A stretch of DNA of 7,325 nucleotides from Bacillota bacterium. Lineage in GTDB: Bacteria > Bacillota > Clostridia > Clostridiales > Clostridiaceae. A model generated the notes under the pieces. The model did no database searches and had not been told where the DNA came from. It was given only the letters and a program-made list of their open reading frames with translations. Numbering within the stretch: the stretch's first letter is position 1; each line of letters begins with the position of its first letter. Positions 1 through 5,689 of this stretch are shown piece after piece. The stretch spans positions 1 to 7,325 of the forward strand of contig JAEZDX010000425.1 of the NCBI GenBank assembly GCA_023417975.1, given 5' to 3'. The position numbers were made by a program, and so were the translations under genes.

Positions 1-514
1 CCTCAATATTTTCATTGTTTTTTAAAGCATTGACAATACTGTTTAACCGCGGAGAGTCTTTACCCCATATCATAGGAAGCCTTAAGATTACTCCATTTTC
101 ATTTAATTCCTTACTTATTATTTTCTCACACTCAATCTTAAACTTACCGTAATCACTTTCCGCAATGGGCTCCTGGTGTTTAAAATGAGGTGCTGTTGTG
201 TCCCCGTCAAAAACATTTCCGGTAGAGCAAAAATAAAGTTTTCCGCTGTTACTTCTTAAATAAACTGCCAGCTCATTAATAAGCTTTATTTGAGCATCAA
301 AATCTCCCCTTAAGCAGTATATTATTCTGGAAGGCTTAACCTTATCTAGAATATGCTTTATTTCATGGAACTCGCTTACGTTAAAACATATGGAATTTGG
401 GGAAACTATTTTATTACTGCTATATGTACCATAAACATCATATTTCTTATCTAGTTTTTCCCATAAAGCCTTGCCCACTAATCCGCTGCCACCAAGTATC
501 AAAATTCTTTCCAT
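1..514 (-). CDS. RmlD-like NAD(P)-dependent sugar epimerase/reductase, partial (C-terminus beyond left edge)
   Basis: An open frame of 171 codons runs from an ATG at 514 to the left edge, so the C-terminus is missing. Residues 1-30 form a Rossmann beta-alpha-beta start with the nucleotide-binding glycines GGSGLVG at 8-14. A Ser-Thr pair follows at 97-98 within CSTGNVFDGD, and Tyr122/Lys126 (YGKFK) form the YxxxK catalytic pair of extended short-chain dehydrogenases. The STxxVFDG pattern is typical of dTDP-4-dehydrorhamnose reductase and its RmlD relatives, which use NAD(P)H to reduce or epimerise nucleotide sugars in the cytoplasm. The start is supported by AAGGAG at 521-526, 6 bases upstream. 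The substrate cannot be told because the substrate-binding half is outside the window and no sugar-nucleotide genes are in view. It appears to have its own promoter (572-580) and is separated from the upstream broken gene by a terminator. Confidence 0.85.
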   Translation of the reverse strand, partial: MERILILGGSGLVGKALWEKLDKKYDVYGTYSSNKIVSPNSICFNVSEFHEIKHILDKVKPSRIIYCLRGDFDAQIKLINELAVYLRSNSGKLYFCSTGNVFDGDTTAPHFKHQEPIAESDYGKFKIECEKIISKELNENGVILRLPMIWGKDSPRLNSIVNALKNNENIE

Positions 515-571
515 AGCTTACTCCTTTTTCTTCTAAGAATATACTGGATTTTCTGTATTCTATCTACCTTT

Positions 572-580
572 ATTATAGCA
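572..580 (-). promoter_or_regulatory. Extended -10 promoter for the RmlD-like gene
   Basis: On the minus strand the sequence reads TGC-TATAAT, a perfect -10 hexamer (572-577) with the TGn extension (578-580). No good -35 lies 16-18 bases upstream, which is usual for extended -10 promoters. The expected start is near 565, giving a leader of about 50 bases. Confidence 0.55.
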
Positions 581-692
581 TTAAAGAAACGTCATTTCCT
601 TATCTGGTTTTTAATATTACTCCTGAAACCATGTCTTAATAAGATAATTTTTGTTAATAATATATTGCATTTTAATTTATAAACAAAAATAG

Positions 693-716
693 GCCACCTA
701 AATCAAATTAGGTAGC
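693..716 (-). terminator. Intrinsic terminator overlapping the stop codon of the CD3324-family pseudogene
   Basis: A 9-bp stem (693-701 with 708-716, one G-U pair) closes a 6-base loop. On the minus strand it is followed by CTATTTTTG, a U-rich tail. The stem includes the last two sense codons and the stop (TAA at 710-708), so the gene end and the terminator are fused. Confidence 0.7.
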
Positions 717-1001
717 ACCATTTACCTTATTATATTTTTTCTTTTCCGAAACAATCCTTTGTATAGTCTTATGTGACAAGTAATACTTATTTGAAAGAGC
801 TTGGGTGCACATTCCATTTAAATAATCTTCATATATGTGCGTGTTTCTTTTCAAAAGCTAACTTTTGCTGTTGGTAAGCTCACCCCATGCAATTTTATTT
901 TCTTCTTTCTTCGGTATATAAATGAATTCACCTTCCACATAGTTTTGAATTATTTCCAATATCTCATCCGGGAAAATATCCCTTGCGTTTGAATAGCTCA
1001 T
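708..1001 (-). pseudogene. CD3324-family protein (small HTH protein), interrupted by an in-frame TAG
   Basis: The frame starts at ATG 1001 after AGGAGGAG (Shine-Dalgarno about 5 bases upstream) and reads 47 residues (MSYSNARDIFPDEILEIIQN, then YVEGEFIYIPKKEENKIAWG). It meets TAG at 860-858 and then continues in the same frame for 49 more residues to TAA at 708. The continuation (LLKRNTHIYEDYLNGM, then LSNKYYLSHKTIQRIVSEK) is the helix-turn-helix part of the same family, recognised from memory of CD3324-family proteins of about 85-95 residues. One base change in codon 48 (from CAG, GAG or AAG) explains the break. Alternatives are a sequencing error or a truncated 47-residue product lacking the HTH. 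It lies downstream of the DUF1062 gene with leader A between them, and could share a transcript with it. Confidence 0.75.
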
Positions 1002-1039
1002 TTAATGCTCCTCCTAAATAAAACTTTAACTTAGGATTA

Positions 1040-1095
1040 GCAAAGGCTATTTTATCGTTATTTCATTAATTTCATAATGCGATAGCCCTTGCTAT
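1040..1095 (-). promoter_or_regulatory. Structured leader A upstream of the CD3324-family gene
   Basis: Read on the minus strand, an 11-bp stem pairs GCAAGGGCTAT (1092-1082) with ATAGCCTTTGC (1050-1040), with one G-U pair. An inner CATTA/TAATG hairpin sits at 1064-1068 and 1075-1079. The 5' arm can instead fold locally as ATAGC-aagg-GCTAT (1095-1082), so two exclusive structures are possible. The stem ends 38 bases before the ATG at 1001. A second copy (leader B) precedes the DUF1062 gene with the same architecture. I do not recognise it as a named RNA family. Confidence 0.55.
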
Positions 1096-1118
1096 GCATT
1101 AATAACATATCTTCTCAT
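1092..1118 (-). CDS. Putative 8-residue leader peptide A
   Basis: The minus strand has GGAAAGGGG (1136-1128), 9 bases before ATG (1118). The frame then reads MRRYVINA and stops at TAG (1094-1092). The G of the stop codon is the first base of the 11-bp stem of leader A. Leader B has a frame of identical length and phasing (MAMDIFSA). It begins 28 bases after the DUF1062 stop codon. Its function is unknown. A regulatory upstream ORF is the inference, and an ORF this short could be chance. Confidence 0.35.
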   Translation of the reverse strand: MRRYVINA

Positions 1119-1145
1119 AAAATAATACCCCTTTCCAAATTGACC

Positions 1146-1775
1146 CTATACAAATTCTATCAAAGCTGCTTCATAATTACAACGGCTGCTTTCCATGTTT
1201 AGAACATGTATTTCCATCTTATCTTTTATTTTAATATTTGATGAATCTTTTTCGCTATTAATAAATATTACGCCTTCTTTTAGCATACTTTTTATCTTGC
1301 TTCTTGAAATTCCAAGCATATCACTCAAAAATTTATCCATTCTCAATTCTATTGGATACTTACAAGCAAGCTCAATAACAAGTTCATTTTCTTTTATATA
1401 GTATGCTTCAAGCTTTCTTTGCACTACCCTATAATTTATATTATCCATAACAACTTCAACTTTATTTTTATTATATATGCTTGAATTAAAAGAATATTCC
1501 CTTGCCAGCTCTCTGTCATTTGAAAGAAATCCCGCATACTCCTGCTTGTTTATATTACAGGGCTTCACCCTTTCATATATGGTCATATTCCAAGTGGATT
1601 TGCATTTTTCACACTTATAAATCAGCCATACATCAATATTATTTTTATTTGCATTAACTCTAAATTTTTCACTATTTATATAGCTTGTTTTTTCATTACA
1701 TTTAGGACAGCTCCTCTTTACTATAGGTAAGTTTTCAGGGATCAGTTCCCATTGATATTTATTTAAATAGCTCAT
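1146..1775 (-). CDS. DUF1062 domain-containing protein
   Basis: This 209-residue protein is recognised as DUF1062 from its overall pattern. The family's biochemical role is not known to me. Two CxxC pairs (Cys23/Cys26 and Cys55/Cys58) form a likely zinc ribbon near the N-terminus. Residues 145-175 (RMDKFLSDMLGISRSKIKSM and onward to EGVIFINS) look like an S4-type RNA-binding segment, ending in the usual hydrophobic strand. A cytoplasmic nucleic-acid-binding role is an inference from these two parts. There is no signal peptide or membrane segment. The start at 1775 is supported by GGGAGG at 1782-1787, 6 bases upstream. The gene follows leader B and lies 145 bases upstream of the broken CD3324-family gene, with leader A between. 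No clear terminator separates the two, so they may be one operon. Confidence 0.85.
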   Translation of the reverse strand: MSYLNKYQWELIPENLPIVKRSCPKCNEKTSYINSEKFRVNANKNNIDVWLIYKCEKCKSTWNMTIYERVKPCNINKQEYAGFLSNDRELAREYSFNSSIYNKNKVEVVMDNINYRVVQRKLEAYYIKENELVIELACKYPIELRMDKFLSDMLGISRSKIKSMLKEGVIFINSEKDSSNIKIKDKMEIHVLNMESSRCNYEAALIEFV

Positions 1776-1809
1776 ATTGCGCCTCCCGGTCCTTCATTCT
1801 ATGGGATTT

Positions 1810-1859
1810 GCAAAGGCTACTTCATTATAACTTTTTAATAATGCAATAGCCTCTGCTAT
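1810..1859 (-). promoter_or_regulatory. Structured leader B upstream of the DUF1062 gene
   Basis: On the minus strand GCAGAGGCTAT (1856-1846) pairs with GTAGCCTTTGC (1820-1810) in an 11-bp stem with two G-U pairs. An inner perfect 6-bp CATTAT/ATAATG hairpin sits at 1823-1828 and 1838-1843. The alternative local hairpin is ATAGC-agag-GCTAT (1859-1846). Compared with leader A, stem positions 4, 5 and 11 differ, but every change keeps pairing. The stem ends 34 bases before the ATG at 1775. No sequence complementary to the Shine-Dalgarno GGGAGG is visible in it. Confidence 0.55.
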
Positions 1860-1882
1860 GCACTAAAAATGTCCATTGCCAT
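1856..1882 (-). CDS. Putative 8-residue leader peptide B
   Basis: On the minus strand GGAGG (1894-1890) lies 7 bases before ATG (1882). The frame reads MAMDIFSA and stops at TAG (1858-1856), on the first base of the leader B stem. The C-terminal halves of the two leader peptides are chemically alike (Val-Ile-Asn-Ala against Ile-Phe-Ser-Ala), although most bases differ. A TAAAAT box near 1915 could be a -10 for this transcript, but no convincing -35 was found. Confidence 0.4.
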   Translation of the reverse strand: MAMDIFSA

Positions 1883-1945
1883 AAAAATTCCTCCGATCTG
1901 TTTTTCGTACACATATATTTTATCAGCACTATAGACAGCATAAAA

Positions 1946-1976
1946 CCTCATTCTTATTTCATAAATAAAAATGAGG
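1946..1976 (-). terminator. Intrinsic terminator of the aldehyde reductase gene
   Basis: A 14-bp stem with one mismatch (1946-1959 with 1963-1976) closes a 3-base loop. On the minus strand the GAGG end of the stem is followed by TTTTATG, so it ends the transcript coming from 2026. There is no T-run on the plus-strand side. Confidence 0.7.
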
Positions 1977-2025
1977 CTTAAATTAAATATATTTTACTAA
2001 ACAGCCCTTAAATAATGACATAAAG

Positions 2026-3051
2026 TCATATGCCGAATTTCATCATACTATCTATGGAAGCAAGAATCGCTTCTTCATTATTTGAAATTGGCGGCCAACC
2101 CAAAATTTTCTTAGCCTTTTCATTGCTAACCTTGCGGTTAATCCTTAATAGCAGTGCTGCTTCTTTTGCTTGCTTATTAAATAAAGCTGCTAAATTAATA
2201 AATTCATTAGGTATTGTTTTTGTAGAAACCTTTTTTGCAACATCCGGTTTCTTATTTCTTAGCAATGCTGCAATTTCCGGCATGGATATCTGACCGTCTT
2301 CCGATGCTAAAAATCGCTGACCATTTGCATGAGGATTTGTCATTGCGCGAATATGCAAATCTGCAACGTCCCGTACATCAACAACATTTAAAGGAATGTT
2401 GGGAACTCTCTTCATAGAGCCATCTATTAAATGCTGCAGAATCCCAAAACTACCTGAGATGTGATCACTTAAAGCAGGTCCCAAAATAGCTACAGGATTG
2501 ATGGTGACAAATTCTAAACCGGCTCCTTCTTTCTTAATAAAATCCCAAGCGGCACTTTCGGCCAATAATTTTGATTTCTCGTAAACCGACAACCCTTTTT
2601 CCTTGGGATCCGTCCAATCTGCCTCTGTTGTAATTGTATTGGGATTTTTATTGCTAAATCCAATTGCACCAAAATTAGAAGTCATGACAACACGCTTTAT
2701 ACTTGCATTTCGAGCGGCTTTAAGTATACGAATTATTCCATTTATAGCAGGCTGCATCGCTTCATTCTCATCCTTTGGTATATTCATAAAGACAGGTGAT
2801 GCCACGCTTAATACATAGTCACAGTCTTCCATGGCTGCGTCCCAATTATCATCTTTTGATAAATCTGCTTCAACGAATGCAAGGTTATCAAAGTTAGTTA
2901 TACCGTTAGCTTCTAGTGTATATATGACTTTGTCTTTAGCACTTATAGAGCGAAGTGTGGTTTTTACATTATAACCTTTTTGTAATAATTGAAAAATGAT
3001 ATGCGCACCTACAAAGCCTGTTCCGCCTGTTACTAAAACTGTTTTTGACAT
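2026..3051 (-). CDS. NADPH-dependent aldehyde/dihydroflavonol-4-reductase-like SDR oxidoreductase
   Basis: This 341-residue extended short-chain dehydrogenase is the full length for the dihydroflavonol reductase/aldehyde reductase group. Residues 8-15 (TGGTGFVG) bind the dinucleotide. Arg34 in TTLRS is placed to bind the 2'-phosphate of NADPH. Asp63 follows the fourth strand (VEADL). Ser125 (MTSNFGAIG) and Tyr157/Lys161 (YEKSK) are the catalytic residues. VDVRDVADLHIRAM at 224-237 is a family signature. Members reduce aldehydes, ketones or methylglyoxal-type carbonyls in the cytoplasm, but the substrate here is not determined. The start is supported by AGGGGG upstream of ATG 3051. It diverges from a MerR-type gene, and its promoter carries a MerR-style operator, so induction by a toxic or carbonyl compound is likely (inference). 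A terminator lies at 1946-1976. Confidence 0.9.
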   Translation of the reverse strand: MSKTVLVTGGTGFVGAHIIFQLLQKGYNVKTTLRSISAKDKVIYTLEANGITNFDNLAFVEADLSKDDNWDAAMEDCDYVLSVASPVFMNIPKDENEAMQPAINGIIRILKAARNASIKRVVMTSNFGAIGFSNKNPNTITTEADWTDPKEKGLSVYEKSKLLAESAAWDFIKKEGAGLEFVTINPVAILGPALSDHISGSFGILQHLIDGSMKRVPNIPLNVVDVRDVADLHIRAMTNPHANGQRFLASEDGQISMPEIAALLRNKKPDVAKKVSTKTIPNEFINLAALFNKQAKEAALLLRINRKVSNEKAKKILGWPPISNNEEAILASIDSMMKFGI

Positions 3052-3069
3052 ATCTATTACCCCCTGAAT

Positions 3070-3095
3070 ATTAATCTCTTGAAAATTAATCTCTT
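3070..3095. repeat. Two direct copies of ATTAATCTCTT, 15 bases apart
   Basis: The 11-mer occurs at 3070-3080 and 3085-3095 in the leader of the reductase gene and within the spacer of the proposed merR promoter. It may be a tandem duplication or a binding site. It is short and AT-rich, so chance is possible. Confidence 0.4.
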
Positions 3096-3107
3096 CTGAT
3101 TTATACT
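3079..3107 (+). promoter_or_regulatory. Candidate sigma-70 promoter of the MerR-type gene
   Basis: TTGAAA (3079-3084) and TATACT (3102-3107) are separated by 17 bases on the plus strand. Transcription would start near 3114, so the dyad at 3117-3136 would lie just downstream of the start. That would let the regulator repress its own gene. The leader to ATG 3197 would be about 80 bases. Confidence 0.5.
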
Positions 3108-3108
3108 C

Positions 3109-3139
3109 ATAATAGAACCTAGAGTTATATCTAGGTCAA
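3109..3139 (-). promoter_or_regulatory. MerR-type promoter and operator of the reductase gene
   Basis: On the minus strand TTGACC (3139-3134) and TATTAT (3114-3109) are 19 bases apart, longer than the optimal 17. The spacer region holds a perfect dyad, ACCTAGA-GTTATA-TCTAGGT (3117-3136). An overlong spacer with a dyad between -35 and -10 is the hallmark of promoters that MerR-family proteins activate by untwisting DNA. The divergent neighbour encodes such a protein. Confidence 0.8.
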
Positions 3140-3196
3140 GCTTTTTTAAAATAATTTTTAAATAGCTGCTAAATAAATTCTAGGGGGATTTTAATA

Positions 3197-3643
3197 ATGA
3201 CTTATACAATAAAGGATGTGTCGGAAATAACTGGGCTTTCAATATTTACATTACGTTTCTATGACAAAGAAGGCCTGCTGCCCTTTGTCTCAAGAAATAA
3301 GTCAGGAATCAGAGTGTTTACTGAATCAGATATAAGTCAGATTAAGACTATTTGCTGCCTAAAGAATACAGGAATGCAGATTAAAAACATAAAGAAATAC
3401 ATTGATTTTTCTATGGAAGGTGCTGTTTCTATAGATGCCCGAAAGAAATTATTCATGGAACATCGAAATGAAATTATAAACCAAATAAATGCTCTTACCG
3501 AAAATCTTAAGCTTATTGATTCCAAACTTGAAGTCTATACTTCGCCTAATGCCGCAAAAATCATTAATGAACAAATAAAAAGAGTGAATGAGGAAAAACG
3601 ACAGAATTGCTTGCTAAGCCATTATGCCAAAAATAATTACTAG
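3197..3643 (+). CDS. MerR-family transcriptional regulator
   Basis: This 148-residue cytoplasmic DNA-binding protein has an N-terminal winged helix-turn-helix at residues 2-70: YTIKDVSEITGLS, then TLRFYDKEGLL, then RVFTESDISQI with the G-M-x-I-K-x-I pattern at 59-65. The linking helix at about 82-115 is the dimerising coiled coil. The short C-terminal tail has cysteines at 53, 54 and 138 but no clear metal-binding loop, so an organic ligand is more likely than a metal (inference). It resembles regulators placed beside aldehyde reductase genes. The start is supported by AGGGGG at 3182-3187, 9 bases upstream. It is the only plus-strand gene in the window and diverges from the reductase, with an overlapping control region. 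Its 3' end converges on the propeller gene. Confidence 0.92.
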   Translation: MTYTIKDVSEITGLSIFTLRFYDKEGLLPFVSRNKSGIRVFTESDISQIKTICCLKNTGMQIKNIKKYIDFSMEGAVSIDARKKLFMEHRNEIINQINALTENLKLIDSKLEVYTSPNAAKIINEQIKRVNEEKRQNCLLSHYAKNNY

Positions 3644-3729
3644 CAAAAAACATCCGTCGTTTATCTCTTGGACCCATCCAGATGAGTATGCTTATATTAA
3701 TACTTTTACTTGTTTTAACATATCTAAAG
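3644..3729. other. Convergent intergenic region without a visible terminator
   Basis: The 86 bases between the converging MerR-type and propeller genes contain no G-C-rich inverted repeat followed by a T-run in either direction. No short gene with a ribosome binding site was seen. How the two transcripts end is unclear. Confidence 0.4.
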
Positions 3730-4866
3730 CTATACCTCATAAAGACTTAAACAACCATAATCAGTACGAACCCCCAGTTTATCGCCTACAAAAGAAATCT
3801 CCCCGGTTTTCACCATGTGCTCAGCTTTAAAGCTATGCAAGAGGCTTTTCTTCCTAAAGTCGTATATATGTATCTCTTTTCTATTTAAAACAGCAAATTT
3901 ATCTTGTTTACGATTGAAACAGAAGGTATCAATTATTCCTCCTCTTGCTGCTAGAGTTCCTTCAACAAATGGTGTTATAATTTCTTCCTTCTTCTTTAAA
4001 TCAAAGAATCTTACTCCCCAACTTTCATATTGCTCTAAAGCAACTAGAATATTGTCGAAAGAAGCAAATTTCATCTTCTTGACTAGTCCTAGCTTTGCAG
4101 TAATAGTGTAAATAATGTCTCCTGTAGGTACATCAATTAATTGTATTTCGCCAACCTTATTACAGAGTGCCAATATATGTCCATCTTCTGAGAGCGCTGC
4201 CGTCAATTGGCATGAGTGTCCGCTATACTTCTCACATTCAATGGTTGCTGATAAAATGACTTTATCAGTTTTCACATCCATAACGATTATATTTGGATGC
4301 GTACAATATGCCACAATATCACCGCTAGAAAGTATAAAACTTGCCGGTTCTTCACATTGGCCTGTTAATTGCTGAAACTCTCGTTTATGAAAATCATACT
4401 TGTAAATAATATGATCCAAATCTATAAAAATTGAATTATAAGAATTTACATAAGAAATGTCCCATGGAAGATTTCTAGGTAGTTGAATGGTATCCATTAA
4501 AGCTCCATCTTGTGAAATAAATACTAGATTATCCTTTACTGCATTATTTCTATCTCCATTTTTGTTTGTCACTATAACATTATCAATATCAAGCACTAAC
4601 TGACATCCGGTATAACCGCTTCCAACAAAATAATGTAATATTGGCTCTCCAATATTACTTTTAGCATGAGTCAACACATATCCTTTTTTAAGTTGTTCCC
4701 ATACCTTTTTTTCAAACTGTGTTGCTGCTTCAATATGTGTCTCATACTCCTTCTTACTTATCCTTGATTTACCATTTTTAACAGTTTCAATATTAAGTGC
4801 TTTATCATCTAAACATCCAATCCATTCATTACCAGTTTGTAATTCGATTAATCTTCTCATGTTCAT
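3730..4866 (-). CDS. WGR-like domain plus beta-propeller (WD40-like) protein
   Basis: This 378-residue protein has no signal peptide. Residues 1-65 resemble a degenerate WGR-type domain: MRRLIELQ strand, a long charged stretch, then FEKKVWEQLKKGYVL with the usual F-x(8-10)-KGY ending. From about residue 75 to 378 the sequence is a series of beta-rich blades, for example LVFISQDGALMDTI, IIVMDVKTDKVILSATI, ILALCNKVGEIQLIDVPTGD and IHIYDFRKKSLLHSF, as in seven-bladed WD40/quinoprotein-like propellers. Such propellers usually bind proteins, and no enzyme motif is visible. The upstream start (4866) follows GGAGAGGGG by 7 bases, and an alternative ATG is two codons later (4860). It begins 46 bases after the GyrI-like stop codon with no terminator between, so co-transcription is likely. 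Its function is unknown. Confidence 0.75.
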   Translation of the reverse strand: MNMRRLIELQTGNEWIGCLDDKALNIETVKNGKSRISKKEYETHIEAATQFEKKVWEQLKKGYVLTHAKSNIGEPILHYFVGSGYTGCQLVLDIDNVIVTNKNGDRNNAVKDNLVFISQDGALMDTIQLPRNLPWDISYVNSYNSIFIDLDHIIYKYDFHKREFQQLTGQCEEPASFILSSGDIVAYCTHPNIIVMDVKTDKVILSATIECEKYSGHSCQLTAALSEDGHILALCNKVGEIQLIDVPTGDIIYTITAKLGLVKKMKFASFDNILVALEQYESWGVRFFDLKKKEEIITPFVEGTLAARGGIIDTFCFNRKQDKFAVLNRKEIHIYDFRKKSLLHSFKAEHMVKTGEISFVGDKLGVRTDYGCLSLYEV

Positions 4867-4912
4867 ATTCCGGCCCCTCTCCAGCTTTGTCCTTTATATG
4901 TTCCGAGTTTTA

Positions 4913-5536
4913 TTATTTATAGTTAACCCTGTATCTTAAAACTGTCTTTAATTTGGATTTTTCGGTTTTTCTAGCATCAGAAATATAAATTTCTCTATGT
5001 ACCAAAGTTGTTATTTCAAGCTTGTTTTCTTCTATGAAGCTTTTCATCTGTTCAAAGCTTTGCGGTTCATCATCATAGGAGCCAACATGAAGCATTTGAA
5101 CAGATAATCCGTCTTCCATTGATTCAAAGGTTACCTCCTCCAATAAAGGGTGCGGTTTTTTCTTTCTTACACTTTCAAAAGCTCTATCAGCAATCTCCTG
5201 AGTCACAAAATCAGGCTGACGGATCATTATTGTGTATACCAATTCATCCTTAATTAACGTATGTGCCTTTCGCCCTTCCTCAGTTAAGTCCCATAGCCCC
5301 TCCAACGGGTACACAGTATATTCAAAATAGCCTTCAGGTGTGTATCCTTGCTTAGGCATCATCCGCACAGCATAAGCCAAGGAATACAACACCCCTATTT
5401 TCTCAGAAAACTCCTCATCATTTGGGTTTCCCTTTCCCTTTATCATAAAGAATTTTTGTTTTGGTACTGTTATTAGTTCCGGCTGCTCCTTCGGTAAATA
5501 TAAAGCTTTTTCTTGCTTCTTCCACTCAAATTTCAT
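4913..5536 (-). CDS. GyrI-like small-molecule-binding domain protein
   Basis: This 207-residue protein is recognised as the GyrI-like/SbmC superfamily from LITVPKQKFFMIKGKGNPND (21-40), FSEKIGVLYSLAYAVR (43-58), YFEYTVYPLEGLWDL (70-84), LVYTIMIRQPDFVT (99-112) and MLHVGSYDDEPQSFEQMKSF (148-167). The fold is a duplicated SH2-motif pocket that binds hydrophobic small molecules. Some members act as ligand-sensor domains, and some have been reported to hydrolyse cyclopropane-containing toxins. No DNA-binding domain is attached here, so it is a standalone binding protein or hydrolase, probably cytoplasmic. AGCAGGAA lies about 5 bases upstream of ATG 5536. A perfect palindrome about 80-105 bases upstream may control it. 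It is the first gene of a likely two-gene unit with the propeller gene. Confidence 0.88.
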   Translation of the reverse strand: MKFEWKKQEKALYLPKEQPELITVPKQKFFMIKGKGNPNDEEFSEKIGVLYSLAYAVRMMPKQGYTPEGYFEYTVYPLEGLWDLTEEGRKAHTLIKDELVYTIMIRQPDFVTQEIADRAFESVRKKKPHPLLEEVTFESMEDGLSVQMLHVGSYDDEPQSFEQMKSFIEENKLEITTLVHREIYISDARKTEKSKLKTVLRYRVNYK

Positions 5537-5616
5537 AATATTCCTGCTTTCTGCTTAATCCTATAGACGGTAAGCTATATTTTAGTTAAAAAACTTTAAG
5601 TAAAATATAACACACC

Positions 5617-5642
5617 TTCCATGACAACATATTGTCATGGAA
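5617..5642. promoter_or_regulatory. Perfect palindrome, putative operator of the GyrI-like gene
   Basis: TTCCATGACAA (5617-5627) and TTGTCATGGAA (5632-5642) form an 11-bp perfect inverted repeat around the 4-base centre CATA. Neither side is followed by a T-run, so it is not a typical terminator. It overlaps a weak minus-strand promoter-like pair (TTTACA at 5657-5652, 17 bases, CAATAT). Its bound protein is unknown. Confidence 0.55.
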
Positions 5643-5643
5643 T

Positions 5644-5664
5644 AATATTATTGTAAATAATATT
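5644..5664. repeat. AT-only inverted repeat
   Basis: AATATTATT (5644-5652) and AATAATATT (5656-5664) are perfectly complementary around GTA. With no G-C pairs it is a weak hairpin. It abuts the palindrome at 5617-5642 and covers the proposed -35 box. Confidence 0.35.
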
Positions 5665-5689
5665 TGAAAACTGCGCCTTAGAATTAGGT

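Noticed and set aside
1001..1118. Classical erm-type translational attenuator at leader A, with the downstream Shine-Dalgarno masked by the hairpin
   Set aside because: No complement to AGGAGG is present in the leader, so simple masking is not supported. Only a leader ORF and competing hairpins are claimed.
2015..2029. Small ATGAC/GTCAT hairpin at the reductase stop codon, considered as its terminator
   Set aside because: The 5-bp stem is too weak, and a much better terminator lies at 1946-1976.
3624..3830. Plus-strand frame of 68 codons overlapping the ends of the regulator and propeller genes
   Set aside because: It has no ribosome binding site, overlaps two well-supported genes, and has low-complexity, non-family-like content. 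It is a chance frame.
3815..4375. Two plus-strand frames opposite the propeller gene
   Set aside because: They are antisense shadows of a clear coding frame, with no ribosome binding site and unlikely composition.
5617..5642. Palindrome considered as a terminator for the hydrolase-like gene
   Set aside because: No T-run follows on either strand, so an operator is the better reading.
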